64,000 bases of DNA from JBBECF01 sp040881945 (lineage in GTDB: Bacteria > Pseudomonadota > Alphaproteobacteria > Dongiales > Dongiaceae), in assembly GCA_040881945.1 (NCBI GenBank), contig JBBECF010000108.1, positions 1 through 64,000 of the forward strand, in the 5' to 3' direction. Made by a program: the position numbers and the translations under genes. This document shows, piece by piece, positions 39,446-49,102 of the stretch. The notes beneath the pieces were generated by a model that was not told the origin of the DNA, made no database searches, and was given only the letters and a program-made list of their open reading frames with translations. Numbering within the stretch: position 1 is the first letter of the stretch; each line of letters begins with the position of its first letter.

Positions 39446-39800
39446 GGACCCCGCTCTCCGATTCGAAGATATCTTGGAGAATATCGAGCGGATCGAGACC
39501 TACACCGCAGGTATGGACCGCGAGACCTTTGCGGCCGACAAGAGGACCGCGGATGCCGTGGAGCGTTGTTTGAGTCGCATCAGCGAAGCGGCGGTGAAAT
39601 TGGGCGTGCAAGCCGAGCGTTCTTGTCCGGCTATTCCGTGGCGGGATATTCGATCTCTCGGCAATCGGCTCCGCCACGAGTACACGGCGGTCGACGTCGC
39701 GCGGATCTGGCTGATCGTGGAAAGGGACATGGCACCGCTCAAGGAAGCCTGCCAGGCGACCGTTCAGCGCATCCGCCACAAGGGCGGCGCGCAATCGTAG
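39435..39800 (+). CDS. HEPN/DUF86-domain protein (HepT-like)
   Basis: About 121 aa, all helical. It begins VPSKDPALRFEDILENIERI and contains the DUF86 block RDIRSLGNRLRHEYTAVD with the conserved histidine. HEPN proteins of this type are RNases or RNase-derived. The canonical R-X4-H spacing is not exact here (G in place of the first R of RNxxxH), though LGNxLRHxY is common in the subfamily. I chose the GTG at 39435; an ATG at 39414 would overlap the partner more deeply. Confidence 0.85.
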   Translation: MPSKDPALRFEDILENIERIETYTAGMDRETFAADKRTADAVERCLSRISEAAVKLGVQAERSCPAIPWRDIRSLGNRLRHEYTAVDVARIWLIVERDMAPLKEACQATVQRIRHKGGAQS

Positions 39801-39856
39801 ACTGCGCGTCGCTTCATGCACGAACTAACGACGCGATCCGGCGGACCGGCGTCCGC

Positions 39857-40666
39857 TTACCTGCGGATGCCGATCGTCACCAGGTAGTCGCGCGGCATGG
39901 CGACGCCGAGGTCGCCGCGGAAGCCGTCGTGATAGGCGACGAAGTCCCGGTGCAATTGCTCCCGCCGCTCCGGGTCGAGGGCGCCGGCCAGCGCCTTGGT
40001 CGGACCGTAGCTCTCGGCGAACAACCGCCAGACGGCCTCGCCGCTGGCCTCGCGCATGACCGTCGTCCCGGTTTCGAAGCGCAGGTCGAAGGCGCCGCCG
40101 AGTAGGTCGCGGACGCGCTCCGGCCGGCCCCATTCGAACGGCGACGGCGGCGGCGAGGGCGGCGGCGTCATGTACGGCTTCATCACCTTGAACAGCCCGG
40201 CCAGCGTGCCGTCGGGCGGCCAGGTGGTCAGCGCCAGGCGGCCGCCCTTGCGGCAGACCCGCGCCAACTCGGCGGCGGCGTCCTCGGGCCGGCTGACGAA
40301 CATCACCCCGCAGGTCGAAATCGCCGCGTCGAAACCGGCGTCGGGGAAGGCCAGCTTCTCGGCGTCGCCGACCCGGAACTCGATGGCCAGGCCGGCCGCC
40401 GCGGCCAGGCCCTGGGCCGCCTCGATCAGGTCGGCGCCGAGATCGATGCCGACGACGGCGGCGCCGCGCGCGGCGACCCGGCGGGCGGTCCACCCGGTGC
40501 CCGTCGCGACGTCGAGCACCCGCTCGCCCGGCTGCGGCGCCAGGCGGAGGACGGCGTGCTCGATCGAATCGGCGATGGTCTCGCTGATCCGGTCGTAATG
40601 CGCCCCTCCGGCGTTCCAGACGGCGGCGGGCTTGAGATTGTGCGGCTGGATCGGCGTGGACACCAT
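39857..40666 (-). CDS. Class I SAM-dependent methyltransferase
   Basis: A 269-aa methyltransferase with the Rossmann AdoMet fold. Motif I is ERVLDVATGTGWTARRVAAR (about residues 48-67), motif II VVGIDLGADLIEAA, and the post-motif RVGDAEKLAFPDAGFDAAIS. The substrate is unknown; the UbiE/Methyltransf_11 look suggests a small molecule. A proline-rich loop TPPPSPPPSPFEWG interrupts the C-terminal half. It is convergent with the HEPN gene and preceded by a 440-base non-coding stretch. Confidence 0.88.
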   Translation of the reverse strand: MVSTPIQPHNLKPAAVWNAGGAHYDRISETIADSIEHAVLRLAPQPGERVLDVATGTGWTARRVAARGAAVVGIDLGADLIEAAQGLAAAAGLAIEFRVGDAEKLAFPDAGFDAAISTCGVMFVSRPEDAAAELARVCRKGGRLALTTWPPDGTLAGLFKVMKPYMTPPPSPPPSPFEWGRPERVRDLLGGAFDLRFETGTTVMREASGEAVWRLFAESYGPTKALAGALDPERREQLHRDFVAYHDGFRGDLGVAMPRDYLVTIGIRR

Positions 40667-41108
<442 letters not shown>

Positions 41109-41975
41109 TCACGGCCACATGACGACCGGCGGCATCGACATCAGGACCGCCTCGACGTTGCCGCCGGTCTTGAGGCCGAAGGCCGTGCCGCGGTCGTAGA
41201 GCAGGTTGAACTCGACATAGCGGCCGCGCCGGACGAGCTGGTGGCGGCGCTGCGCGTCGGTCCAGGGCCGGTCCATGTGGCGGCGCACCAGCCGCGGATA
41301 GACGTCGAGGAACGCGAGGCCGACGTCGCGCAGGAAGGCGAAGTCGGCCTCCCAGTCGCCGTTGTCGAGGTCGTCGAAGAAGATGCCGCCGACCCCGCGC
41401 GCCTCGCCGCGGTGCGGCAGGAAGAAATACTCGTCGCACCATTGCTTGAAGCGCGGGTAATAGGCCGGGTCGTGGGCGGTGCAGGCGGCGGCCAGCGCCC
41501 CGTGGAAATCGCGCGTGTCGGCGTCGTCGGGATAGGTCGGCGTCAGGTCGGCGCCGCCGCCGAACCAGGCGAGGCCGGTGACGATATGGCGGGTGTTGAG
41601 GTGCGCCGACGGGACCAGCGGCGAGTGCGGGTGCGCGACCAGGCTGACGCCGCTCGCCCAGAACCGCCCGTCGGCCGCGGCGCCGGGGATGCGCCCGCGG
41701 AACTCCTCGGAGAAGACGCCGTGCACGGTCGAGACGTTGACGCCGACCTTCTCGAACACGCGGCCGTGCAGCACGGCCATGATCCCGCCGCCGCCGTCCT
41801 CGCCGGCGTCGGTCGGCCGGCGCCAGGGCGTGCGCTCGAAGCGGCCGGGCGCGCGGTCGCCCATGGGACCGGCGTGTTCGTCCTCGATCGTTTCGAAGGC
41901 GGTGCACAGGCGGTCGCGCAGCTCGCCGAACCAGGCGGCGGCGCGCTCCTTCCGGGTCGCGCTCGGCTCGGTCAT
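41109..41975 (-). CDS. hemF: Oxygen-dependent coproporphyrinogen III oxidase
   Basis: HemF converts coproporphyrinogen III to protoporphyrinogen IX with O2, a late step of heme synthesis. It is 288 aa. Signatures are NVSTVHGVFSEEF, LNTRHIVTGLAWFGGGADLT (about residues 125-144), YFFLPHRGEARGVGGIFFDD and GRYVEFNLLYDRGTAFGLKT. Its ATG overlaps the trmL stop (ATGA), so it is translationally coupled to trmL. The last codons SMPPVVMWP are partly duplicated 350 bases downstream. Confidence 0.97.
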   Translation of the reverse strand: MTEPSATRKERAAAWFGELRDRLCTAFETIEDEHAGPMGDRAPGRFERTPWRRPTDAGEDGGGGIMAVLHGRVFEKVGVNVSTVHGVFSEEFRGRIPGAAADGRFWASGVSLVAHPHSPLVPSAHLNTRHIVTGLAWFGGGADLTPTYPDDADTRDFHGALAAACTAHDPAYYPRFKQWCDEYFFLPHRGEARGVGGIFFDDLDNGDWEADFAFLRDVGLAFLDVYPRLVRRHMDRPWTDAQRRHQLVRRGRYVEFNLLYDRGTAFGLKTGGNVEAVLMSMPPVVMWP

Positions 41976-42430
41976 CGCTCGGTCCCCGGAAATCCGCCGG
42001 TCTGGCGCAGCGCCTCACCCAACACCATCGCCGCGGCGAGCGCAACGTTGAGCGAGCGCAAGCCGGCGCGCATCGGCACGGCCAGCCGCGCGTCGGCGGC
42101 GGCCTGCACCGGCGGCGGCGCGCCGGCGCTCTCGCTGCCCAGCAGCAGGTTGTCGTCGGGGCGGAAGGCCCAGGCGGCATAGGGCACGGCGCCGCGCGCC
42201 GACAGCAGCAGCAGGCGCCCCGCCGCCGCCCGCCGATAGGCGGCCCAGGACTCATGCACGGTCATCTGCACGGCTTCGAGATAGTCCATGCCGGCGCGGC
42301 GCAGCCGCCGGTCGTCGAGCACGAAGCCGCACGGGCCGACGATGTCGACGGCGACGCCGAGGCAGGCGCCGAGCCGCAGCAGGGCGCCGGTGTTCTGCGG
42401 GATGTCCGGTTCGACGAGGACGAGGCGCAT
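41972..42430 (-). CDS. trmL: tRNA (cytidine/uridine(34)-2'-O)-methyltransferase
   Basis: A 152-aa SPOUT methyltransferase that methylates the wobble ribose of tRNA-Leu isoacceptors. It starts MRLVLVEPDIPQNTGALLRL. The knot motifs are LLGSESAGAPPPV (about residues 92-104) and RAGLRSLNVALAAAMVLGEA. I chose the ATG at 42430, which gives the standard N-terminus; the open frame further up is unrelated. It is divergent from petA, 120 bases away. Confidence 0.93.
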   Translation of the reverse strand: MRLVLVEPDIPQNTGALLRLGACLGVAVDIVGPCGFVLDDRRLRRAGMDYLEAVQMTVHESWAAYRRAAAGRLLLLSARGAVPYAAWAFRPDDNLLLGSESAGAPPPVQAAADARLAVPMRAGLRSLNVALAAAMVLGEALRQTGGFPGTER

Positions 42431-42478
42431 GCATACCGTGGCGTGGACGGGCGGGGGCGTGGATGGGCGGGAGGCGCT

Positions 42479-42506
42479 TTGCAAGGGCGGCAAATTCCAT
42501 TATACC
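42479..42506 (+). promoter_or_regulatory. Possible petABC promoter
   Basis: TTGCAA (42479-42484) and TATACC (42501-42506) are separated by 16 bases, 45 bases upstream of the petA ATG. The local AT content is higher than around it. The match is moderate and unproven. Confidence 0.35.
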
Positions 42507-42550
42507 GCTGGCGCGGGCCGGGAGGGGCTGGACCGGGAGGACCGATCGAA

Positions 42551-43117
42551 ATGGCTGAAAGAACGGAGGCCGCCGGCGCGCCGGGCGGCCGGGGGCACGA
42601 CGACGGCGAAACCCGCCGCGATTTTTTGTATTTGGCGACCGCCGCGGTCGGCGGCGTCGGCGTCGCCGCCGTGCTGTGGCCGTTCATCGATCAGATGAAC
42701 CCGGCCGCCGACGTGCTGGCGCTGGCCTCCACCGAGATCGATCTGTCGGCCGTCGAGGTCGGGCAGCGCATCACGGTGGTCTGGCGCGGCAAGCCGGTGT
42801 TCATCGATCGGCGCACGCCCGAGCACATCGAGCAGGCGCGCAACGTCGATCTCGGCGCGCTGCCCGACCCGCAGGCGGACGAGGAGCGCGTGCAGCGGCC
42901 CGAATGGCTGGTCGTCGTCGGCATCTGCACGCATCTCGGCTGCATCCCGCAGGGTCAGAAGGTCGGCGATCCGCGCGGCGAATTCGGCGGCTGGTTCTGT
43001 ACCTGCCACGGCTCGCAGTACGACTTCTCCGGCCGCATTCGCAAGGGGCCGGCGCCGCGCAATCTCGAAGTCCCGCCCTACGAATTCGTCGAAGACAGCC
43101 TCATCCGCATCGGTTAG
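42551..43117 (+). CDS. petA: Ubiquinol-cytochrome c reductase Rieske iron-sulfur subunit
   Basis: The Rieske subunit of the cytochrome bc1 complex, which moves one electron from ubiquinol to cytochrome c1. It is 188 aa. The N-terminus has a twin-arginine signal-anchor (ETRRDFLYLATAAVGGVGVA) that remains as its membrane helix. The 2Fe-2S ligands are in CTHLGC (about residue 126) and CTCHGSQYDFSG. It starts the petABC operon; petB begins 13 bases after its stop. Confidence 0.97.
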   Translation: MAERTEAAGAPGGRGHDDGETRRDFLYLATAAVGGVGVAAVLWPFIDQMNPAADVLALASTEIDLSAVEVGQRITVVWRGKPVFIDRRTPEHIEQARNVDLGALPDPQADEERVQRPEWLVVVGICTHLGCIPQGQKVGDPRGEFGGWFCTCHGSQYDFSGRIRKGPAPRNLEVPPYEFVEDSLIRIG

Positions 43118-43130
43118 GAAACGACCAACC

Positions 43131-44405
43131 ATGAGCGCGCCGACCTTCAAGAACCCGCTCGTGCGGTGGATCGACCACCGCCTGCCGGTGTTCACCTTCA
43201 TGCATCACGAACTGAACGTCTACCCGACGCCGCGCAACCTCAACTACTGGTGGAACTACGGGTCGCTCGCCGGCATCGCGCTGATGGTGATGATCGTGAC
43301 CGGGGTCGTGCTGGCCATGCACTACAGCCCGGACGTCGACCTCGCCTTCGGCAGCGTCGAGCGGATCATGCGCGACGTGAACTACGGCTGGCTGTTGCGC
43401 TACATCCACGTGAACGGCGGGTCGGCGTTCTTCCTGGTGGTCTATATCCATGTGTTCCGCGGCCTCTATTACGGCTCGTACAAGGCGCCGCGCGAATTGT
43501 TGTGGATGCTGGGCGTGGTCATCCTGCTGCTGATGATGATGACCGCCTTCATGGGTTATGTCCTGCCCTGGGGGCAGATGAGCTTCTGGGCGGCCACCGT
43601 CATCACCAATCTGTTCTCCGCTGTTCCGCTGGTCGGCGAGGTGATCGTGAACTGGCTGTGGGGCGGCTTCTCGGTCGGCGATCCGACGCTCAAGCGCTTT
43701 TACGCGCTGCATTATCTGCTGCCGTTCGTGATCGTGGCCGTGGTCGTCCTGCATCTCTGGGCGCTGCACCGGTTCGGCTCCAACAACCCGATCGGCATCG
43801 ACGCCAAGGGGCCGCAGGACAAGATTCCGTTCCACCCGTACTACACGGCGAAGGACCTGTTCGGGCTGGGCGTGTTCCTGATCGTCTTCGCCGGCTTCGT
43901 CTTCTTCGCCCCGAATTTCTTCAGCGAGCCCGTCAACTACATCCCGGCCGATCCGTTCGTGACGCCGCTGCATATCGTGCCGGAATGGTACCTGCTGCCG
44001 TTCTACGCGATCCTGCGCGCGGTGCCGGACATCCTGTTCATCGAGGCGAAGCTGGCTGGCGTCATCGCCATGTTCGCGTCGATCTTCATCCTGTTCCTGC
44101 TGCCCTGGCTCGACCCCTCGCCGGTCCGCAGCGCCCGCTTCCGGCCGCTCTACAAGCAGTTCTTCTGGGTGCTCGTGGTCGATTGCATCGTGCTCGGGTG
44201 GGTCGGCGCCAATCCGCCGGTAGGCCACTTCATCGTCATCGGGCGCGTCGCCACGGCGTATTACTTCCTGCATTTCCTGGTGCTGATGCCGCTCTTGGGC
44301 AAATTCGAGCGGCCGCGGCCGGTGCCCACCAGCATCGGCGAGCCGGCGCTCAAGGGCGGCGGAGCCGCCGCCGGGGCCCGCGCCAAGCCGATGGAGAAGG
44401 CGTGA
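43131..44405 (+). CDS. petB: Cytochrome b of the bc1 complex
   Basis: A 424-aa integral membrane protein with two b hemes and both quinone sites. Hydrophobic helices run through the chain. Heme-ligand histidines are in LLRYIHVNGGSAFFLVVYIH and in LPFVIVAVVVLHLWALHRFG. The Qo-site block GYVLPWGQMSFW and the PEWY motif in IVPEWYLLPFYAIL are intact. The TGA overlaps the petC ATG. Confidence 0.98.
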   Translation: MSAPTFKNPLVRWIDHRLPVFTFMHHELNVYPTPRNLNYWWNYGSLAGIALMVMIVTGVVLAMHYSPDVDLAFGSVERIMRDVNYGWLLRYIHVNGGSAFFLVVYIHVFRGLYYGSYKAPRELLWMLGVVILLLMMMTAFMGYVLPWGQMSFWAATVITNLFSAVPLVGEVIVNWLWGGFSVGDPTLKRFYALHYLLPFVIVAVVVLHLWALHRFGSNNPIGIDAKGPQDKIPFHPYYTAKDLFGLGVFLIVFAGFVFFAPNFFSEPVNYIPADPFVTPLHIVPEWYLLPFYAILRAVPDILFIEAKLAGVIAMFASIFILFLLPWLDPSPVRSARFRPLYKQFFWVLVVDCIVLGWVGANPPVGHFIVIGRVATAYYFLHFLVLMPLLGKFERPRPVPTSIGEPALKGGGAAAGARAKPMEKA

Positions 44406-45163
44406 TGCGGCGCTTCGCGATGACGCTGGCGGCGGCCGCGATCGGGCTGGCCGGCGGCGCGGCGCGGGCCGCGGAAGCGCCAACGGCGCCCGAGCAGCCC
44501 TGGTCCTTCGCGGGCATCTTCGGCACCTTCGACCGGGCGGCGCAGCAGCGCGGCTTCCAGGTCTACAACCAGGTCTGTTCGGGCTGCCACGGCCTGTCCT
44601 TCGTCGCCTATCGGAACCTCGAGGCGATCGGCTTTACCGCCGACGATGTCAAGGCGATCGCCGCCGAGCGCGAGGTGACCGACGGCCCGAACGACGAGGG
44701 CGAGATGTACCAGCGTCCGGCGCGTCCCTCGGACCCCTTCGTCTCGCCGTTCCCGAACGACCAGGCGGCGCGCGTCGCCAACAACGGCGCCCTGCCGCCC
44801 GACCTGTCGCTCATCACCAAGGCGCGGCCGAACGGCGCGAACTACCTGCACGGCCTGCTCGTCGGTTACGGCGAGCCGCCGGCCGACGTGACCGTGCCGG
44901 ACGGCATGTACTACAACGCCTACTTCGCCGGGCAGCAGATCGCCATGCCGCCGCCCTTGAGCGAGGGGGCGGTGGAGTACGCCGACGGCACGCCGGCCAC
45001 GGTCGAGCAGATGGCCGAGGACGTCACCGTCTTCCTGAGTTGGGCGGCGGAGCCGGAGCTCGAGGCGCGCAAGCGCATGGGCGTCAAGAGCATGCTGTTC
45101 CTGATCGTCTTCACCGGCATGCTCTACGCCGTCAAGCGCAAGGTGTGGATGAAGCTGCACTGA
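44405..45163 (+). CDS. petC: Cytochrome c1 of the bc1 complex
   Basis: A 252-aa periplasmic, membrane-anchored cytochrome c1. The signal peptide is MTLAAAAIGLAGGAARA. The covalent heme site is CSGCH in QVCSGCHGLSFVAYRNLE (about residue 59). The methionine ligand region lies in IAMPPPL. A single C-terminal helix (SMLFLIVFTGMLYAVKRKVW) anchors it to cytochrome b. It is the last gene of petABC and is convergent with ychF, 18 bases away. Confidence 0.97.
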   Translation: MRRFAMTLAAAAIGLAGGAARAAEAPTAPEQPWSFAGIFGTFDRAAQQRGFQVYNQVCSGCHGLSFVAYRNLEAIGFTADDVKAIAAEREVTDGPNDEGEMYQRPARPSDPFVSPFPNDQAARVANNGALPPDLSLITKARPNGANYLHGLLVGYGEPPADVTVPDGMYYNAYFAGQQIAMPPPLSEGAVEYADGTPATVEQMAEDVTVFLSWAAEPELEARKRMGVKSMLFLIVFTGMLYAVKRKVWMKLH

Positions 45164-45181
45164 AGACGCGGTACGGCCGGC

Positions 45182-46279
45182 TCATACATTGAACCGGAAG
45201 TGGAAGGTGTCGCCGTCGCGCACGACGTAGTCGCGGCCCTCGGCGCGCATCTTGCCCGCCTCCTTGGCGCCCTGCTCGCCGCCGTGAGCCACGAAATCCT
45301 CATAGGCGATCGTCTCGGCGCGGATGAAGCCGCGCTGGAAGTCGCTGTGCAGGACCCCGGCGGCCTCGGCCGCGGTGGCGCCCTTGCGCACCGTCCAGGC
45401 ACGCGCCTCCTTCGGTCCGACGGTGAAGAAGGTGATGAGGTCGAGGAGCGCGTAGCCGGCGCGGATCAGGCGGGCGAGCCCGGTCTCGGCGAGGCCGAGG
45501 GCGGCGAGGAATTCGCGCTTCTCCTCGGCGTCGGCGAGCGTCGCCACCTCGGCCTCGATGGCGGCGGAGATCACGACGCAACCGGCTCCCTCGGCCGCGG
45601 CCCGCGCCGCCACCTCGGCCGAGCGCGCGTTGCCGGCGGCCGCCGCCGCCTCCTCGACGTTGCAGACATAGAGGACGGGCTTGGCGGTGAGGAGCTGGAG
45701 CCGGTCGAACAACGGCCGGCGGTCCGCGGGGATCACGGCGGCGCGCGCCGGCCGCCCTTCGCGCAAGGCCGCCAGCGCCGGCTCCATGACCTCGAGCAGC
45801 GCCGTCGTCTCCTTGTCGCCGCCGCGGGCGCGCTTGACCGCGCCGTCGACGCGCCGCTCGAGGCTGTCGAGGTCGGCCAGCATCAGCTCGGTCTCGACGG
45901 TCTCGGCGTCGCGCACCGGATCGACCGAGCCCTCGACATGGGTGACCTCGCCCTCGAAGCAGCGCAGGACCTGGACGATGGCGTCGACCTCGCGGATGTG
46001 GGCGAGAAACTGGTTGCCGAGGCCTTCGCCCCGGCTCGCCCCGCGCACCAGGCCGGCGATGTCGACGAATTCGAGCTGCGTCGGCACGATGCGCACCGAG
46101 CCGGCGATGGCGGCGAGCCGGTCGAGCCGCGCATCGGGCACCGCGACGCGGCCGACATTGGGCTCGATCGTGCAGAACGGATAGTTGGCGGCCTCGGCGG
46201 CCGCCGTCTGGGTGAGCGCGTTGAACAGGGTCGACTTGCCGACGTTGGGCAGGCCGACGATACCGCAGCTAAAGCCCAT
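45182..46279 (-). CDS. ychF: Ribosome-binding ATPase YchF
   Basis: A 365-aa Obg-family P-loop protein that prefers ATP and binds ribosomes. The P-loop is GIVGLPNVGKSTLFNALTQT (about residues 6-25), G3 is FVDIAGLVRGASRGEGLGNQ, and the G4 region has a non-canonical NxxE (YVCNVEEAAA), typical of YchF. The C-terminal TGS domain ends AKEAGKMRAEGRDYVVRDGD. It overlaps pth by 11 bases in the prs-rplY-pth-ychF operon. Confidence 0.96.
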   Translation of the reverse strand: MGFSCGIVGLPNVGKSTLFNALTQTAAAEAANYPFCTIEPNVGRVAVPDARLDRLAAIAGSVRIVPTQLEFVDIAGLVRGASRGEGLGNQFLAHIREVDAIVQVLRCFEGEVTHVEGSVDPVRDAETVETELMLADLDSLERRVDGAVKRARGGDKETTALLEVMEPALAALREGRPARAAVIPADRRPLFDRLQLLTAKPVLYVCNVEEAAAAAGNARSAEVAARAAAEGAGCVVISAAIEAEVATLADAEEKREFLAALGLAETGLARLIRAGYALLDLITFFTVGPKEARAWTVRKGATAAEAAGVLHSDFQRGFIRAETIAYEDFVAHGGEQGAKEAGKMRAEGRDYVVRDGDTFHFRFNV

Positions 46280-46880
46280 CGGTGCCCGCGTCCGGGTCGG
46301 GCTTCGCCTTCGGCGGCGCCGTCAGCACCGTCACCTTGCTCATGAACCGGTTCTCGTCGCCGGCGACGAGCAGCGGCAGGGCCTCGGCCACGGCCTCGAT
46401 CAGCCGCCGAAGGAGCGGCAGCTCCTCCTTGGCGAAATCGTGCAGGACATAGCCGCGCACCAGCTCGCTGTGGCCCGGATGGCCGACCCCCAGGCGGATT
46501 CTCCGGTAGTCCGGCCCGATATGCGCGTCGACGCTGCGCACGCCGTTATGGCCTCCGGCGCCGCCGCCCTGCTTGACCCGCAGCCGGCCGGGCGCGAGAT
46601 CGACCTCGTCATGGATGACGAGAACGCGGTCCGGCGGCAGTTTGTAGAAGTGCGCGGCCGCGGCGACGGCGCGGCCGGAGTCGTTCATGTAGGTCTGCGG
46701 TTTCAGCGCGACCGTCTTTTCGCCGGCGATGGCGCCGTCGGCGACCATGCCGTGGAAGCGCACGCGCGCCGGTCCGAAGCCGTGGCGGCGCACGATCTCG
46801 TCCACCGCCATGAAGCCGATGTTGTGCCGGTTCCCCGCGTGACCCGGGCCGGGGTTGCCCAGGCCGACGAGGAGCAGCAT
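46269..46880 (-). CDS. pth: Peptidyl-tRNA hydrolase
   Basis: A 203-aa enzyme that frees tRNA from stalled peptidyl-tRNA. It starts MLLLVGLGNPGPGHAGNRHN with the catalytic histidine in RHNIGFMAVD (about residue 20). KPQTYMNDSG, VIHDEVDLAPGRLRVKQGGG and GHNGVRSVDAHIG complete the signature. The start at 46880 is fixed by the conserved N-terminus and lies 20 bases after rplY. The C-terminal tail is charged and proline-rich. Confidence 0.96.
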   Translation of the reverse strand: MLLLVGLGNPGPGHAGNRHNIGFMAVDEIVRRHGFGPARVRFHGMVADGAIAGEKTVALKPQTYMNDSGRAVAAAAHFYKLPPDRVLVIHDEVDLAPGRLRVKQGGGAGGHNGVRSVDAHIGPDYRRIRLGVGHPGHSELVRGYVLHDFAKEELPLLRRLIEAVAEALPLLVAGDENRFMSKVTVLTAPPKAKPDPDAGTDGL

Positions 46881-46900
46881 GACCGGGAATCGGGTCGCCC

Positions 46901-47623
46901 CTAGGACTTCTTCTCGGGGGGTTTCCTCTCGGCGGACTTCTTGTCGGGCGTCTCGACGGCCGCTCCGGCCACCGGCGCCGCCGCGGCGCCCTCGGCCGCC
47001 GAGGCCTCGGCGGCGGCAGTAGCTGCCGCGGCCTCCTCCGCTTCCTCGAGGCGGTGCACCGTCGGCGGCGCGATCGTGGCGATGGTGAAGTCGCGATCGG
47101 CGATCGCCGGCGTCACCTCGGCGGGCAGCGTCACCGCGCCGATATGCACGCTGTCGCCGATGTCGAGGCCGGCCAGGTCGACGGTGATGTCTGTCGGGAT
47201 CCTCTCGGCGGTGCAAACCAGCTCGATCGTGTGGCGCACGACGTTGAGCACGCCGCCGCGCTTGAGCCCCGGCGACTGCGCCTCGTTCGTGAATCGCACG
47301 GGCACGTTGACACGGACCCGCGTGGTCGCGCTCACGCGCATGAAGTCGACGTGGATGGGATGGTCCTTGACCGGATCGAACTGCACGTCGCGTGGCAGCA
47401 CGCGGATGCGTTGCCCGTCAAGGCTGAGGTCGAACAGGGTGGCGAAAAAGCCCGGCCGGTGCAGTTCGCGGCCGAGCTCGCGCGGCTCGACCGAAATCAG
47501 CGTCGGCTCCTGCCGGTCGCCATAGACGATGCCGGGCACGCGCCCGGCGCGGCGGGTCGCCCGCGCGGCGCCCTTGCCGGCCTGCGGCCGCGCCGCCGCG
47601 GCGATGCTGTGAACCTCCGACAT
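46901..47623 (-). CDS. rplY: 50S ribosomal protein L25 (Ctc form)
   Basis: A 240-aa L25 of the long general-stress (Ctc/TL5) form that binds 5S rRNA. The N-terminal L25 domain (about 1-95) has RATRRAGRVPGIVYGDRQEP and RDVQFDPVKDHPIHVDFMRV. A second beta domain (about 96-190) has LAGLDIGDSVHIGAVTLPAE. The last 50 residues are an alanine/lysine-rich low-complexity tail. The ATG at 47623 has GGAGAG upstream. It follows prs by 83 bases. Confidence 0.95.
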   Translation of the reverse strand: MSEVHSIAAAARPQAGKGAARATRRAGRVPGIVYGDRQEPTLISVEPRELGRELHRPGFFATLFDLSLDGQRIRVLPRDVQFDPVKDHPIHVDFMRVSATTRVRVNVPVRFTNEAQSPGLKRGGVLNVVRHTIELVCTAERIPTDITVDLAGLDIGDSVHIGAVTLPAEVTPAIADRDFTIATIAPPTVHRLEEAEEAAAATAAAEASAAEGAAAAPVAGAAVETPDKKSAERKPPEKKS

Positions 47624-47706
47624 CCGTCGCTCTCCTTCCCGCCGCCCGATCCGCCGGAACGGCAAATGCCACGACCGCCCCCGGGGCCGGGGCCGCGATC
47701 CCTCGG

Positions 47707-48639
47707 TCAATCGAACAGGCTGGAGACCGACCGTTCCTCGCTGATGCGATGCATGGCCTCGGCGATCAGCGGCGCGATCGTCAACTGCCGTACCGACTGC
47801 GACACCCGCACGGCCTCGGTCGCCAGGATGCTGTCGGTGATCGCCAGCGAATCGATCGGCGAAGCCGCGACCCGTGCCACCGCTCCGCCCGACAGCACGC
47901 CGTGGGTGACGTAGGCGCTGACCGCGGCGGCGCCCGCCGCCATCAACGCAACCGCCGCATTGCACAGCGTCCCCGCCGAATCGACAATGTCATCGACGAG
48001 AATACAGCGCCGGTCGGCGACGTCGCCGATGACGTGCATCACCTCGGACACGCCCGCCCGTTCGCGGCGCTTATCGATGATCGCAAGCTCGACGTCAAGC
48101 CGTTTCGCGATGGCGCGGGCGCGCAACACCCCGCCCACGTCGGGCGACACGATCATCAAGTCGTCGCCGCGGAACCGCTCCTGGATGTCCTTGGTCAGCA
48201 CCGGCGCGGCGAACAGGTTGTCCGTCGGGATGTCGAAAAAGCCTTGGATCTGGCCGGCGTGCAGGTCGAGCGTCAGCACCCGGTCGGCGCCGGCCGAGGT
48301 AATCAGATTGGCTACCAGCTTCGCCGAGATCGGCGTGCGCGGCCCCGACTTGCGATCCTGGCGGGCATAGCCGTAATAGGGCAGAACGGCGGTGACGCGC
48401 CGCGCCGAGCCGCGTTTCAGGGCGTCGAGCGTGACCAGCAACTCCATCAGGTTGTCGTTCGCCGGGAACGACGTGGACTGGACCACGAAAACGTCCTCAC
48501 CGCGGACGTTCTCGTTGATCTCGACGAACACCTCCATGTCGGCGAAGCGGCGCACGCTCGCCCGGGTCAAGGGCAAATTCAGGTAGGCGGAAATCGCCTC
48601 GGCGAGCGGCCGATTGCTGTTGCCGGTGAGGATTTTCAT
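47707..48639 (-). CDS. prs: Ribose-phosphate pyrophosphokinase
   Basis: PrsA makes PRPP from ribose-5-phosphate and ATP for nucleotide, histidine and tryptophan synthesis. It is 310 aa. The start MKILTGNSNRPLAEAISAYL fixes the ATG at 48639. The catalytic flexible loop region is YYGYARQDRKSGPRTPISAK. DLHAGQIQGFFDIPTDNL is the metal/ribose site, and the PRPP loop is CILVDDIVDSAGTLCNA near residue 220. It heads the operon prs-rplY-pth-ychF. Confidence 0.97.
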   Translation of the reverse strand: MKILTGNSNRPLAEAISAYLNLPLTRASVRRFADMEVFVEINENVRGEDVFVVQSTSFPANDNLMELLVTLDALKRGSARRVTAVLPYYGYARQDRKSGPRTPISAKLVANLITSAGADRVLTLDLHAGQIQGFFDIPTDNLFAAPVLTKDIQERFRGDDLMIVSPDVGGVLRARAIAKRLDVELAIIDKRRERAGVSEVMHVIGDVADRRCILVDDIVDSAGTLCNAAVALMAAGAAAVSAYVTHGVLSGGAVARVAASPIDSLAITDSILATEAVRVSQSVRQLTIAPLIAEAMHRISEERSVSSLFD

Positions 48640-49102
48640 GACAACCGCCGCTCCGGCCGCGCGCCCGTCGCGGCCCCGTGGCCCGGGGCCATGCGAGGCG
48701 GTGTTGTATATCAAGCCGGCGTCGTCCTGTAAACCGGCTTCGGCGCCTCGGGGCGACCTCGGCAGATCTGATGTAACTATTTGAATTAAAAACATATTTT
48801 GCAGGACCGCCCAATCGTCGGCGGGGGCGCCGGGAACCCTGCCGTGGGCCCGCTCAGTCCGCGCCGGCGGGTCTGCGTATTGCCGCCGACGCCGATGTGT
48901 CGTCGATCAGAGTTCCGTCTGTCTTGCCTCGCAAGACCCCGATATGGACTGTGCAGACGGACAATATCGGCGTCGGGATACCGGAAACGAATCCCGCCTA
49001 TACTCGAAAAAATAAGGTTTTGTTAATCGAATTGGATTATCCCGCGAGGGTGGAGCGGCTTTGCGTGCTGCTTCGCGCTCGTCCATCTGCAAGGAGTTGA
49101 GC
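48640..49102. other. 463-base intergenic region between divergent prs and the H1-like gene
   Basis: No gene is supported. Two AT-rich islands stand out: near 48775-48800 (TTTGAATTAAAAACATATTT), likely holding the prs promoter, and near 48999-49035. In the latter, TATACT (48999-49004) is a possible -10 for the H1-like gene, though its -35 is poor. No tRNA or clear hairpin terminator is visible. Confidence 0.5.
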